Origin: DASZZX01 sp036260415
GTDB lineage: Bacteria; Actinomycetota; Nitriliruptoria; Nitriliruptorales; JAHWKO01
Direction: 5' to 3'
NCBI GenBank assembly: GCA_036260415.1
Contig: DASZZX010000344.1
Span: 1 to 16,742 of the forward strand
Length of the DNA: 16,742 nt
A program made the translations under genes and the position numbers. The notes under the pieces are model-generated. The model was not told where the DNA came from. It saw only the letters and a list, made by a program, of their open reading frames with translations, and did no database searches. Below, one piece after another: positions 1 to 5,731 of the stretch (the first letter of the stretch is position 1; each line of letters starts with the position of its first letter).

Positions 1-1
1 C

Positions 2-32
2 AGGCGAGTCATGCCGCCAGTAGTTCTCGCCT
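2..32 (-). terminator. Possible hairpin distal to the tRNA cluster
   Basis: Positions 2-8 (AGGCGAG) pair perfectly with 26-32 (CTCGCCT) around a 17-nt loop. The hairpin lies 31-61 nt downstream of the 3' end of tRNA-Phe in the direction of transcription, so it could end the tRNA transcript. No T-run can be seen because the sequence stops here. The long loop makes this weak. Nothing else is recognisable in positions 1-62. Confidence 0.22.
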
Positions 33-62
33 AGGGGCGACGACACCTTCCGGAGGCGGTAG

Positions 63-135
63 TGGTCAGGGGCAGAATCGAACTGCCGACACCGCGATTT
101 TCAGTCGCGTGCTCTACCAACTGAGCTACCTGACC
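63..135 (-). tRNA. tRNA-Phe (GAA)
   Basis: The reverse strand folds as a 73-nt tRNA. The acceptor stem is GGTCAGG/CCTGACC, the anticodon stem is CGCGA/TCGCG, and the loop is CTGAAAA with anticodon GAA at 102-100. The T arm carries GTTCGATTC. The discriminator base is A (position 63). The CCA end is not encoded. It is the last of three tRNA genes in the same orientation. Confidence 0.97.
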
Positions 136-179
136 GGGCGCCGCGGATGGTCCCCCGCGCTGCGTGGGACCACCGAGAG

Positions 180-254
180 CGGAGCTGACGGGATTTGAAC
201 CCGCGACCTTCACCTTGACAGGGTGACGAGCACTCCTGACTGCTCCACAGCTCC
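180..254 (-). tRNA. tRNA-Asp (GTC)
   Basis: A 75-nt minus-strand tRNA with acceptor stem GGAGCTG/CAGCTCC. The anticodon stem TCACC/GGTGA carries loop CTGTCAA, giving anticodon GTC at 219-217. The T loop is GTTCAAATC. The discriminator is G (complement of position 180), as expected for Asp tRNAs. CCA is not encoded. Confidence 0.97.
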
Positions 255-290
255 GTGCGTGCCGCCCCCGCAGGACGGTGTGCGTCGCGG

Positions 291-363
291 TGGGCCGCGC
301 AGGACTCGAACCTGCAACCTGCGGATTAAAAGTCCGTTGCTCTGCCAGTTGAGCTAGCGGCCC
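291..363 (-). tRNA. tRNA-Lys (TTT)
   Basis: A 73-nt minus-strand tRNA with acceptor stem GGGCCGC/GCGGCCC. The anticodon loop CTTTTAA sits on stem CGGA/TCCG, giving anticodon TTT at 330-328. The T loop is GTTCGAGTC and the discriminator is A. The template continues as ACCG, so the terminal CCA is not fully encoded. It is the promoter-proximal tRNA of the cluster. Confidence 0.97.
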
Positions 364-394
364 GAGTCGTGTGAGCACCCACCGCGCGGGCAGG

Positions 395-424
395 ATGGTA
401 CCGACGGGTCATCGGCGCCGCCAA
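395..424 (-). promoter_or_regulatory. Candidate promoter of the tRNA cluster
   Basis: On the minus strand a TTGGCG hexamer (424-419) is separated by 18 nt from TACCAT (400-395). That gives a housekeeping-type -35/-10 pair about 25-30 nt before tRNA-Lys. The match was found by eye, and the -35 is only half-consensus. Confidence 0.4.
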
Positions 425-464
425 CCTCCCCCTGACCGCAACGGGCACCGTGTGCGGACCTGGC

Positions 465-470
465 TAGCCT
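465..470 (+). promoter_or_regulatory. Candidate -10 box of mshD (TAGCCT)
   Basis: TAGCCT fits the actinobacterial TAnnnT pattern, lies about 20 nt before the TTG start of mshD, and is followed by GGAGGAGGG. No convincing -35 is visible at 16-19 nt. Confidence 0.3.
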
Positions 471-489
471 CGATCGTGGAGGAGGGCCG

Positions 490-1506
490 TTGCACAACGA
501 GCGACGCCACGACCAGGTGGTGGAGCGCGACGCTGCCGTCGTGCACCTGCTCGTCTCCGGTCCGGATGCCCAGGACGCGCTGAACTTCCTCGGCGTCATC
601 GAGTCGCAGGTCGCTGCTCCCCTCGTCGACGAGTCGGAGCGCCAGCGCCTGCGCGCACTGGTGTCGGGTGCCACGCCGGTCACCGACCGGTGGCGGCCCC
701 TGCTGGTCCGCTGCGGCGGCCGCCCCCACGGCTACGCGGGCATGCTGCTCCCGGCGGGTCCCGGTGGCGAGGCCCGTGGCGACCTCGCCGTGGACCGCCG
801 CCTCGAGTCCTGCTCGCCCGCGACGGTCGCTCTGTTCGAGGGGCTGCGTCGCGTCGCCGCGCGCCACCGGTCCGATCACCTCAGCGTGTGGATCCGCCAC
901 GCCACCGACGACGACCACCGCTGCGCCCGCGCCGCGGGGTTCGGAGTCGAGCGGGAGCTCCTGGTGCTGGGACGGCAGGTCAGCAGCGACGTCGCCCCGC
1001 CCTCCTGGCCGTCGGGGATGCAGGTGCGTGCGTTCCAGCCCGGCCACGACGAGGACCAGGTGGTACGCCTGCTGCGTGACGCCTACTCCGGCACCGCCGA
1101 CGCCGGTTGGGACCGGCAGCGCTTCGCCCAGCGGCGCGGCTACGACTGGTTCGACCCCGACGACTTGCTGGTGGCCGAGGGCGAGAACGGCGAGCTGTCC
1201 GGCGTGCACTGGACCAAGCGGCGCCGTGACGGCGCCGGCGAGGTCTACAACCTGGCCGTGCACCCGTCGGCGCAGGGCACCGGGCTGGGCCGCGCGCTGC
1301 TGCGGGCCGGCCTGGCACACCTCCACGCGCGCGGGTGCGCCGACGTGATCCTCTGGGTGGACGTCGGCAACGAGCCTGCGCGACGCCTGTACCGCTCCGA
1401 GGGCTTCGCGCCGCGCTGGACCGACGTGGCGTTCGGCACCGACCTGTCCGGGGCGCCGCCTCAGCAGCCTCAGGTGCCGCGTTCGCCGGGGGGGACCAGC
1501 TTGTAG
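490..1506 (+). CDS. mshD: Mycothiol synthase (MshD)
   Basis: Acetyltransferase that catalyses the last step of mycothiol synthesis, acetylating Cys-GlcN-Ins with acetyl-CoA in the cytosol. The 338-residue product has the tandem-GNAT layout of MshD. There is a weak N-terminal GNAT half (about 1-150) and a clear C-terminal GNAT half (about 175-315) with VHPSAQGTGLGRALL as the acetyl-CoA loop and NEPARRLYRSEGF as the terminal motif. The HWTK segment before the core strand is also typical of MshD. The TTG start is supported by GGAGGAGGG at 478-486, and GTG 520 is an alternative. The reading frame runs 37 bp into the convergent glnR gene, so the last dozen residues (a Pro/Gly-rich tail) are encoded antisense to the glnR 3' end. 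In mycobacteria and streptomycetes mshD is also found near glnR, which supports both calls. Confidence 0.88.
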   Translation: MHNERRHDQVVERDAAVVHLLVSGPDAQDALNFLGVIESQVAAPLVDESERQRLRALVSGATPVTDRWRPLLVRCGGRPHGYAGMLLPAGPGGEARGDLAVDRRLESCSPATVALFEGLRRVAARHRSDHLSVWIRHATDDDHRCARAAGFGVERELLVLGRQVSSDVAPPSWPSGMQVRAFQPGHDEDQVVRLLRDAYSGTADAGWDRQRFAQRRGYDWFDPDDLLVAEGENGELSGVHWTKRRRDGAGEVYNLAVHPSAQGTGLGRALLRAGLAHLHARGCADVILWVDVGNEPARRLYRSEGFAPRWTDVAFGTDLSGAPPQQPQVPRSPGGTSL

Positions 1507-2144
1507 CCCACGCCCCGCACCGTGCCGATCATGGACTCGTACTCGGGGCCGAGCTTGGCGCGCAGCCGCCGGATGTGGACGTCCACGGTGCGCGTGCCGC
1601 CGAAGTAGTCGTAGCCCCAGACCTCCTGCAGCAGCATCTCACGCGTGAAGACCCGCCCGGGGCTGCTGGCGAGCGCCTTGAGCAGCTCGAACTCCTTGTA
1701 GGTGAGGTCGAGCGGTTGCCCGCGCAGGCGCACCTGGTAGCTGTCCTCGTCGACCACCAGGTCGCCGACCTCCGCGGTGCGGGTGTTGCGGCTCGACGCG
1801 GCACGATCCGCCACGAGCCGCAGGCGGGTCTCGACCTCGGCCGGTGAGGCGTGCGGCAGCAGCCAGTCGTCGAAACCCCACGTGTGCTTGAGGGCGGCGA
1901 GCCCCCCCTCGGACATGACGACCACGATGGCCCGGGGCAGATCGTTGACGGCGGCTGAGCGGCACGCCCCGGCCGCCTCCCGCAGGTCGGTGGTGGCGTC
2001 GATCAGCACCAGGTCACACTCGCCGAGGCCGGCCAGCGAGGCGGTGTCCAGTGGGGCGTCCTGCAGGGTGTGGTCGAGGTATTCCAGCGCGGGCAGCAAT
2101 GACTTGCCGCCGCCGGCGCGGTCGGTGAGCACCAGCAGGTGCAC
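1470..2144 (-). CDS. glnR: GlnR-type OmpR-family response regulator
   Basis: Transcription factor of the actinobacterial GlnR family, the global regulator of nitrogen assimilation (ammonium transport, glutamine synthetase). The 224-residue protein has an atypical receiver domain (about 1-120), with D49 in LVLIDA at the phospho-acceptor position and the GlnR signature EGGLAALKHTWGFDDWLL. A winged-helix domain follows (about 125-218) with WGYDYFGGTRTVDVHIRRLR as its recognition part. In characterised GlnR proteins this Asp acts structurally rather than being phosphorylated. The GTG at 2144 is chosen because GGGAGGAGGTGG precedes it and the homology begins there. The frame is open 78 codons further upstream, but that part is Pro/Arg-rich non-homologous sequence. 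No histidine kinase is adjacent, as usual for GlnR. The 3' end overlaps mshD. Confidence 0.88.
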   Translation of the reverse strand: MHLLVLTDRAGGGKSLLPALEYLDHTLQDAPLDTASLAGLGECDLVLIDATTDLREAAGACRSAAVNDLPRAIVVVMSEGGLAALKHTWGFDDWLLPHASPAEVETRLRLVADRAASSRNTRTAEVGDLVVDEDSYQVRLRGQPLDLTYKEFELLKALASSPGRVFTREMLLQEVWGYDYFGGTRTVDVHIRRLRAKLGPEYESMIGTVRGVGYKLVPPGERGT

Positions 2145-2168
2145 CCGTCCACCTCCTCCCGCAGTCTC

Positions 2169-2189
2169 TGGCACGCTGCCTGCATGCCA
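2169..2189. promoter_or_regulatory. Inverted repeat upstream of glnR
   Basis: TGGCACGC (2169-2176) and GCATGCCA (2182-2189) form an 8-bp inverted repeat with one mismatch around TGCCT. It lies 25 nt before the glnR start and 78 nt before the divergent moaD-like gene. It could be an operator, perhaps autoregulatory, or an RNA hairpin in the glnR leader. It does not match the GlnR-box consensus I know. Confidence 0.3.
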
Positions 2190-2236
2190 CCATCGCCTGC
2201 GGCTGTCCGAGCGGCTCGAGCCGGGCGGCGCCACCG

Positions 2237-2242
2237 TACCGT
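2237..2242 (+). promoter_or_regulatory. Candidate -10 box of the moaD-like gene (TACCGT)
   Basis: TACCGT is followed 24 nt later by the GTG start at 2267. No -35 was recognised, so the call rests on the TAnnnT pattern and position only. Confidence 0.22.
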
Positions 2243-2266
2243 CCGCGCCACCTGGCGGACGCGCGC

Positions 2267-2515
2267 GTGACCGTGGTCCGCGTTCGGCTGTTCGCTGCTC
2301 TGAGGGACGCGGCGGGCACCACCGACCTGACCGTCGAGGCGCAACGGCTCTCCCAGCTGTTGGAGATGCTGTCCGCACGCTTCGGCGAGCCCTTCACGTC
2401 GCGGCTCGCGCGGGCGTCGATCGTGGTGGACGGCGCCCCGGTCCGCAGCGGTGACGACCGCGATCTGCGCGACGCGCGGGAGGTCGTGCTGCTGCCACCG
2501 TTCTCGGGCGGCTGA
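2267..2515 (+). CDS. MoaD/ThiS-family sulfur carrier protein
   Basis: An 82-residue ubiquitin-like (beta-grasp) protein. It begins with the strand VRVRLFAALRDAAG typical of MoaD, has VVDGAPV in the middle, ends EVVLLPPFSGG, and stops immediately after the Gly-Gly. A bare C-terminal GG is the diagnostic feature of this family, whose carboxylate is adenylated and thiocarboxylated to donate sulfur. No MoeB-type activating enzyme, MoaE or thiazole gene is adjacent, so the acceptor pathway (molybdopterin, thiamine or other) is unknown. The start is GTG 2267, with GTG 2273 as an alternative. The Shine-Dalgarno is weak (GCGGA). MoaD-like genes are, from memory, common beside glnR in Actinobacteria. 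It diverges from glnR and precedes the sulfur-relay-like operon at 2682. Confidence 0.8.
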   Translation: MTVVRVRLFAALRDAAGTTDLTVEAQRLSQLLEMLSARFGEPFTSRLARASIVVDGAPVRSGDDRDLRDAREVVLLPPFSGG

Positions 2516-2560
2516 CGGCGGCGGCCCTCCTTCCGCGGCCCCCGGGGTCACAGTTCGCAC

Positions 2561-2566
2561 TATTCT
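2561..2566 (+). promoter_or_regulatory. Candidate -10 box of the HTH-TusA/DsrE operon (TATTCT)
   Basis: TATTCT is a five-of-six match to TATAAT/TANNNT in an otherwise GC-rich gap, 116 nt before the chosen GTG start at 2682. The leader would be roughly 105 nt. No SufR-type CAAC-N6-GTTG operator is visible around it. Confidence 0.33.
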
Positions 2567-2666
2567 CACCGTCCCGAACGTCTCTGCGGGGCGGACGGGG
2601 TGAACATCGGTGACAACCGGTGGAGCGGACGACCGGGGCCCGACCGTGGACCCAGACCCGTGGAAC

Positions 2667-2673
2667 GGGAGGA
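2667..2673 (+). promoter_or_regulatory. Ribosome binding site that sets the start of the HTH-TusA gene
   Basis: GGGAGGA lies 8 nt before GTG 2682. The more upstream in-frame GTG codons (2610, 2646) have no comparable site. This supports a 325-residue rather than a 349-residue protein. Confidence 0.6.
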
Positions 2674-2681
2674 CGGTGCCC

Positions 2682-3659
2682 GTGACGGCACAGCTTCCGA
2701 CCGACGAGGCAGCCGGCCCCCCGTCGGTGTCGGTCGCCCGCGCCCTGTCGGTCCCCACCCGCGCCGGCATCTACCGGCGACTGCGGACGGAGGGCCAGCC
2801 GGTGAGCGCGCGGGAGGCCGCCGAGATGTTCGGCCTCCACCCGAACGTCGCTCGCAGCCACCTCGACGTGCTGGCCGAGGCCGGCCTGGTCGTGACCGGT
2901 CGCCGCAAGCAGCCCGGCGGCGGACGCCCCGCCAAGGTGTACGTCGCACGCGAGCAGGCGGAGGATGGGCGCACCGGCACCGTCCCTCAGGGAGGCAAGC
3001 TGGCGATCGGGCTGCTGACCCGCCTGGTGCGCGAACTGCCCGACGGCGAGGAGCGGGTGGAACGTCTGGCCGAGGAGCACGGGCGTCGGCTGGTGTCTGC
3101 GGCAGCCGGCAAGGCCGGGCGGCGCGACGTCGACGCGGCCGCCGTCGTCGCGGTCGAGTCGCTCCGCGCGGCCTTCCCCGAGGTGCGCATCGGACACAGC
3201 CACACCGACGAGGTGCAGGTCGACGGCCTGGAGGTCGGTCTGCGCCCGGTCGGCGAGGCCGACGCGGCCGTCGGGGACGCCATCGCGCGCGGCCTGTTGC
3301 GCGGCGCCCTCAGGGCGGCCGGTACCGCTACGAGCGTGACGTCCAGCGAGGGTCGGGTGAGGGCGGTCGCTGAGACCGCCGGTGGAACCGCCGTGGCGAC
3401 CCCGGTCGCGACGGTGGACGCACGTGGCAAGACCTACCAGGCGGGGGTCGTGGCCACCATGCGCAGGATCATCGAGATCGCACCCGGCGAGCACCTCGAG
3501 GTCCTCACCGATATGCAGGGTGCGCCGGCCGCCTTCGCGCGCTGGGCCGACCGCGCCGGTCACCAGGTGGTCGACGTCGCCCGGGTGCGCGACCTCAGGG
3601 GGAAGAAGGCGGTGCGGCTGCTGTTGCGGCGCGCCTCGCACTCGGAGGTCACCCCGTGA
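2682..3659 (+). CDS. Winged-helix (SufR/ArsR-like) regulator fused to a cysteine-less TusA-like domain
   Basis: A 325-residue protein with three parts. Residues about 15-90 form a winged helix (SAREAAEMFGLHPNVARSHL is the HTH, GRRKQPGGGRPAKVY the wing). Residues about 105-210 resemble the sensor part of SufR-like regulators, including ARGLLRGAL before the family end. Residues about 245-320 align with TusA/SirA (VDARGKTYQAGVV, LEVLTD, WADRAGHQVV). The TusA active-site CPxP is replaced by TYQA. The cysteines that SufR uses to hold an Fe-S cluster are also absent, and the protein has no cysteine at all. The DNA target and the signal are unknown. It heads an operon and overlaps the next gene by GTGA, so it probably controls the genes behind it. 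Start chosen by the RBS at 2667-2673. The TusA match is by pattern only. Confidence 0.72.
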   Translation: MTAQLPTDEAAGPPSVSVARALSVPTRAGIYRRLRTEGQPVSAREAAEMFGLHPNVARSHLDVLAEAGLVVTGRRKQPGGGRPAKVYVAREQAEDGRTGTVPQGGKLAIGLLTRLVRELPDGEERVERLAEEHGRRLVSAAAGKAGRRDVDAAAVVAVESLRAAFPEVRIGHSHTDEVQVDGLEVGLRPVGEADAAVGDAIARGLLRGALRAAGTATSVTSSEGRVRAVAETAGGTAVATPVATVDARGKTYQAGVVATMRRIIEIAPGEHLEVLTDMQGAPAAFARWADRAGHQVVDVARVRDLRGKKAVRLLLRRASHSEVTP

Positions 3660-3979
3660 AGGTACTGCTGCTCACCGCCCGTGATCCGCTGCACGCCGCC
3701 GACGTGGCGCATCCCGCGCGGCTCGCCCGCCAGCTGGCGGCAGCCGGCGAGGAGGTGGTGCTGGTGCTGGTCGAGGACGCCGTGACCCTCACCCGGCTCG
3801 GGCACGCCTGGAGCGATGCGCTGACCGCCGCGGTCGAGTCCGGTGTGCGCGTGTTCGCCGAGGAGGAGGCGCTGTCGCGTCGGGCCGTGCACCGGCTGGT
3901 GGACGGGGTGAAGCCGACCGGGCTCGGCGAGGTGGTGGACCTGCTGTTCGACTGGTCGGACCGACAGGCATGGCTGTGA
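3656..3979 (+). CDS. Small DsrE-fold-like protein 1, cysteine-free
   Basis: A 107-residue soluble protein that opens with MKVLLLTARDPL, followed by a helix and the strand EEVVLVLVEDAV. It then has GVRVFAEEEALSRRAV and closes with LGEVVDLLFDWSDRQAW. This beta-alpha order and the strand-plus-VFAEEEAL element resemble the DsrH/TusB-like branch of the DsrE superfamily, which carries sulfur in tRNA thiolation and sulfur oxidation. No cysteine is present, so it cannot carry a persulfide itself. GTG start inside the stop of the regulator (GTGA), with CGGAGG 8-12 nt upstream. A role as a structural or ligand-binding subunit with the next two proteins is inference. Confidence 0.6.
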   Translation: MKVLLLTARDPLHAADVAHPARLARQLAAAGEEVVLVLVEDAVTLTRLGHAWSDALTAAVESGVRVFAEEEALSRRAVHRLVDGVKPTGLGEVVDLLFDWSDRQAWL

Positions 3980-3998
3980 ACGCGCCGGAGGCAGGACC

Positions 3999-4355
3999 GT
4001 GACCCGCAGGACCGGCCGCACGCTCACGCTGGCGCTCGGCACCGGACCGGCGGACGGTGCCACCGTGGCGGCCCTGCGGCTGGTGGAGCAGGCGGTCGCG
4101 CGCGGCCACCGGGTGGCCGTGTACGCCTACGGCGACGGCGTCCGAACCGGCGCCCACGGCTCGACCGCCGCAGCCCACGTCGAAGCGCTGCTCCGCCAGG
4201 GCGTCCACGGAGGGCTGCTGTCGTGGGTGGTGGACCGTGACGACCTGCGGGCCGGGGCCGCGGCGCGTCAGGTCCCGGGCGTCATCGACGGTGACGGCGG
4301 CGACCTGTGGCGTTTCGTCCGGGAGGGCGACGTCGTTCTCGGGGTGAGCCGCTGA
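3999..4355 (+). CDS. DsrE/TusD-like protein 2, cysteine-free
   Basis: A 118-residue protein with the DsrE/TusD plan. A first strand (LTLALGTGP) is followed by a helix with AALRLVEQAVARGHRVAVYAYGDGV, then a second helix (VEALLRQGV), the strand LLSWVVDRDDLRAG and the final GDLWRFVREGDVVLGV. In active DsrE/TusD the strand after the second helix ends in the persulfide cysteine (CGxxxxxRG). Here the matching place (about residues 77-84) reads VVDRDDLRAG, and no cysteine exists anywhere in the protein. GTG start with GGAGG 11 nt upstream, 19 nt after the stop of DsrE-like 1. Confidence 0.68.
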   Translation: MTRRTGRTLTLALGTGPADGATVAALRLVEQAVARGHRVAVYAYGDGVRTGAHGSTAAAHVEALLRQGVHGGLLSWVVDRDDLRAGAAARQVPGVIDGDGGDLWRFVREGDVVLGVSR

Positions 4356-4389
4356 TGCCGCGGCCTGGCCCAAGCCGGAGGGCGCGCAC

Positions 4390-4779
4390 ATGGTGACCCG
4401 TGTCCTGTCGATCCTGCGCAGCGCCGATCCCGGCGCCCCGCGCGCCGCCGACCCGGTCCTGGACCTCAACGCCTACGCGCTGGCCGAGGATGTGGAGCTC
4501 ACGCTGGTGCTGAAGGCCGCGGGGGTCGAGCTGGGGGTGAGCGGGGCGCACGTCCACGCGGCCACCGTCGGCGGACTCGACGTGCCGGCCGCCGCGGCGG
4601 AGGCCGACCTGCGCGCGATCCTCGCCAGCGGCGTGCGGGTCGTGGCCATCGAGGAGGACCTGATCGCCCGCGGGCTGGCCACCTCCGACCTGCTGGCGGG
4701 CATCGAGACCGTCCCCGAACTCGGCCTCGCCGGTCTCCTCACCGACCATGACGTGACCCTGACGTGGAGCGTGACATGA
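4390..4779 (+). CDS. DsrE/DsrF-like protein 3, cysteine-free
   Basis: A 129-residue protein with the same alternating fold. It begins MVTRVLSILRS, then LAEDVELTLVLKAAGVEL, then LRAILASGVRVVAIEEDLIARGL and LGLAGLLTDHDVTLTWSV. The VVAIEEDLIARG segment resembles the VLEEDLxARG pattern of DsrH/TusB-like proteins, and the first half resembles DsrE. No cysteine is present. ATG start with GGAGGG at 4377-4382, 34 nt after the preceding stop. The stop overlaps the ATG of the DUF4395 gene (ATGA). Three such proteins in a row match the number of subunits of DsrEFH or TusBCD hexamers, but assembly is inferred only. Confidence 0.62.
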   Translation: MVTRVLSILRSADPGAPRAADPVLDLNAYALAEDVELTLVLKAAGVELGVSGAHVHAATVGGLDVPAAAAEADLRAILASGVRVVAIEEDLIARGLATSDLLAGIETVPELGLAGLLTDHDVTLTWSVT

Positions 4780-5228
4780 GATGGTCAACCCGTGAGATCG
4801 ACGTCCGTGGGCCGCGCTTCTCCGCGGCGATCACCATGATCCTGCTGGCCGTCGCCATCGTCGTGCAGGACACGGTGGGGCTGGTGCTGGTCGCCTGGCA
4901 GGTGCTGGCCTTCGCGGTCGCGACCGTCGCCGGGCTGCGCTGGTCGCTGTACGGCAACCTGTTCCGGTTCCTCAAGCGCCGACTCGGCTGGGGACCGCCG
5001 CCGGCCACAGAACCGGAGGGCCCGCCCCGGTTCGCCCAGGCGTGCGGTCTGGTGTTCGCGGGGGCGGGGCTCGTGGCGATCGTGCTCGGGGCGGACCTCG
5101 TCGGTTGGGTGCTGGTCGGGATCGTGCTCGCCCTGTCGTCGCTGCTGGCGCTCACCGGCATCTGCGTCGGCTGCGAGCTGTACCTGCTCGGCGAGCGCCT
5201 CCGCAGCCGCGGGGTCTCCAGCGGATGA
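4776..5228 (+). CDS. DUF4395 integral membrane protein
   Basis: A 150-residue membrane protein with about four hydrophobic segments (roughly 17-33, 36-56, 86-105, 107-128). DUF4395 hallmarks are the N-terminal VDVRGPRFSAAIT (near residue 10), the central PPRFAQACG (83-91) and a C-terminal ICVGCELYLLGE with a C130-x-x-C133 pair near the membrane surface. The function is unknown, but members are often encoded beside thioredoxin-like or rhodanese genes, as here. The ATG is embedded in the previous stop (ATGA) with GGAG 7 nt upstream. GTG 4764 is a less likely start. Its stop overlaps the thioredoxin start in the same ATGA manner, so the two are probably co-translated. A membrane thiol-relay partnership is inference. 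Confidence 0.85.
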   Translation: MRWSTREIDVRGPRFSAAITMILLAVAIVVQDTVGLVLVAWQVLAFAVATVAGLRWSLYGNLFRFLKRRLGWGPPPATEPEGPPRFAQACGLVFAGAGLVAIVLGADLVGWVLVGIVLALSSLLALTGICVGCELYLLGERLRSRGVSSG

Positions 5229-5731
5229 GCCCGGTCACCGTCCGGCTGCTGATCGTCCTGGCGGTCGTGGCCGTCGTCACGCTGGTGGGCACCTGGTGGC
5301 GTGTCCGCCACGCGCGGCTGCGACGCCCCGCCGGCAGCTTCTCCGACGGCGAGTTGGAGGAGGTCGGCCTGGCAGGTGCCGACGCTTCGGTCCGGGGCCT
5401 GCTGTTGAGCTCGCCGACGTGCCCGCCGTGCCGTGCGGTCAAGGCGGTCCTCGCCGAAGCGGCGGACGCCCGTCCGGCCTTCCGGTGGGCGGAGGTTGAC
5501 GCCGCCGAGCACCTCGGCGTCGCGCGCAGCCACCACGTCCTGCGCGTCCCCACGCTGTTCGTGATCGGTCCCGACCGACGCATCGTGGCTCGTACGAGCG
5601 GTGTGCCGTCGGTCCGGGAGATGGTTGACCTGATCGACGAGCCTGCCCGGGTCCAACGTGCGGAGCCGCACGGCGGGCGGCCACGGACCCGTACCCTGGT
5701 CAGGGACGGCAGGAGGTCCGCACGCCGGTGA
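5225..5731 (+). CDS. Membrane-anchored thioredoxin-like protein (CPPC)
   Basis: A 168-residue protein with one N-terminal transmembrane helix (about 5-25, VRLLIVLAVVAVV) and a thioredoxin fold (about 45-140). The active site is SPTCPPCRAVK (C66 and C69) and the cis-proline loop is RVPTLFVIG (P109). CPPC rather than CGPC suggests a shifted redox potential. The Arg-rich segment right after the helix (WRVRHARLRR) suggests that the C-terminal domain may be cytoplasmic by the positive-inside rule, but this is uncertain. It overlaps DUF4395 (ATGA) and ygfZ (GTGA). The thiX-type thioredoxin near glnR in mycobacteria looks like a relative, from memory. The tail after residue 140 is Arg/Gly-rich and not conserved in type. 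Confidence 0.83.
   Translation: MSPVTVRLLIVLAVVAVVTLVGTWWRVRHARLRRPAGSFSDGELEEVGLAGADASVRGLLLSSPTCPPCRAVKAVLAEAADARPAFRWAEVDAAEHLGVARSHHVLRVPTLFVIGPDRRIVARTSGVPSVREMVDLIDEPARVQRAEPHGGRPRTRTLVRDGRRSARR

Noticed and set aside
2145..2378. N-terminal extension of GlnR to 2378
   Set aside because: The added 78 residues are Pro/Arg/Gly-rich, overlap the moaD-like gene and the inverted repeat, and the homologous GlnR start is at GTG 2144 behind a strong ribosome site.
2516..2681. SufR-type operator before the HTH-TusA gene
   Set aside because: No CAAC-N6-GTTG palindrome was found. The only inviting bases, ACAACCGGT near 2613, lack the second half.
2610..2681. Longer N-terminus of the HTH-TusA regulator starting at GTG 2610
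   Set aside because: The extra 24 residues are not domain-like and the upstream GTG lacks a ribosome site, whereas GTG 2682 has GGGAGGA 8 nt before it.
2394..3641. Minus-strand open frame of about 415 codons opposite the HTH-TusA gene
   Set aside because: The plus strand codes a recognisable winged-helix protein with a ribosome site and coupled downstream genes. The minus product has no domain character.
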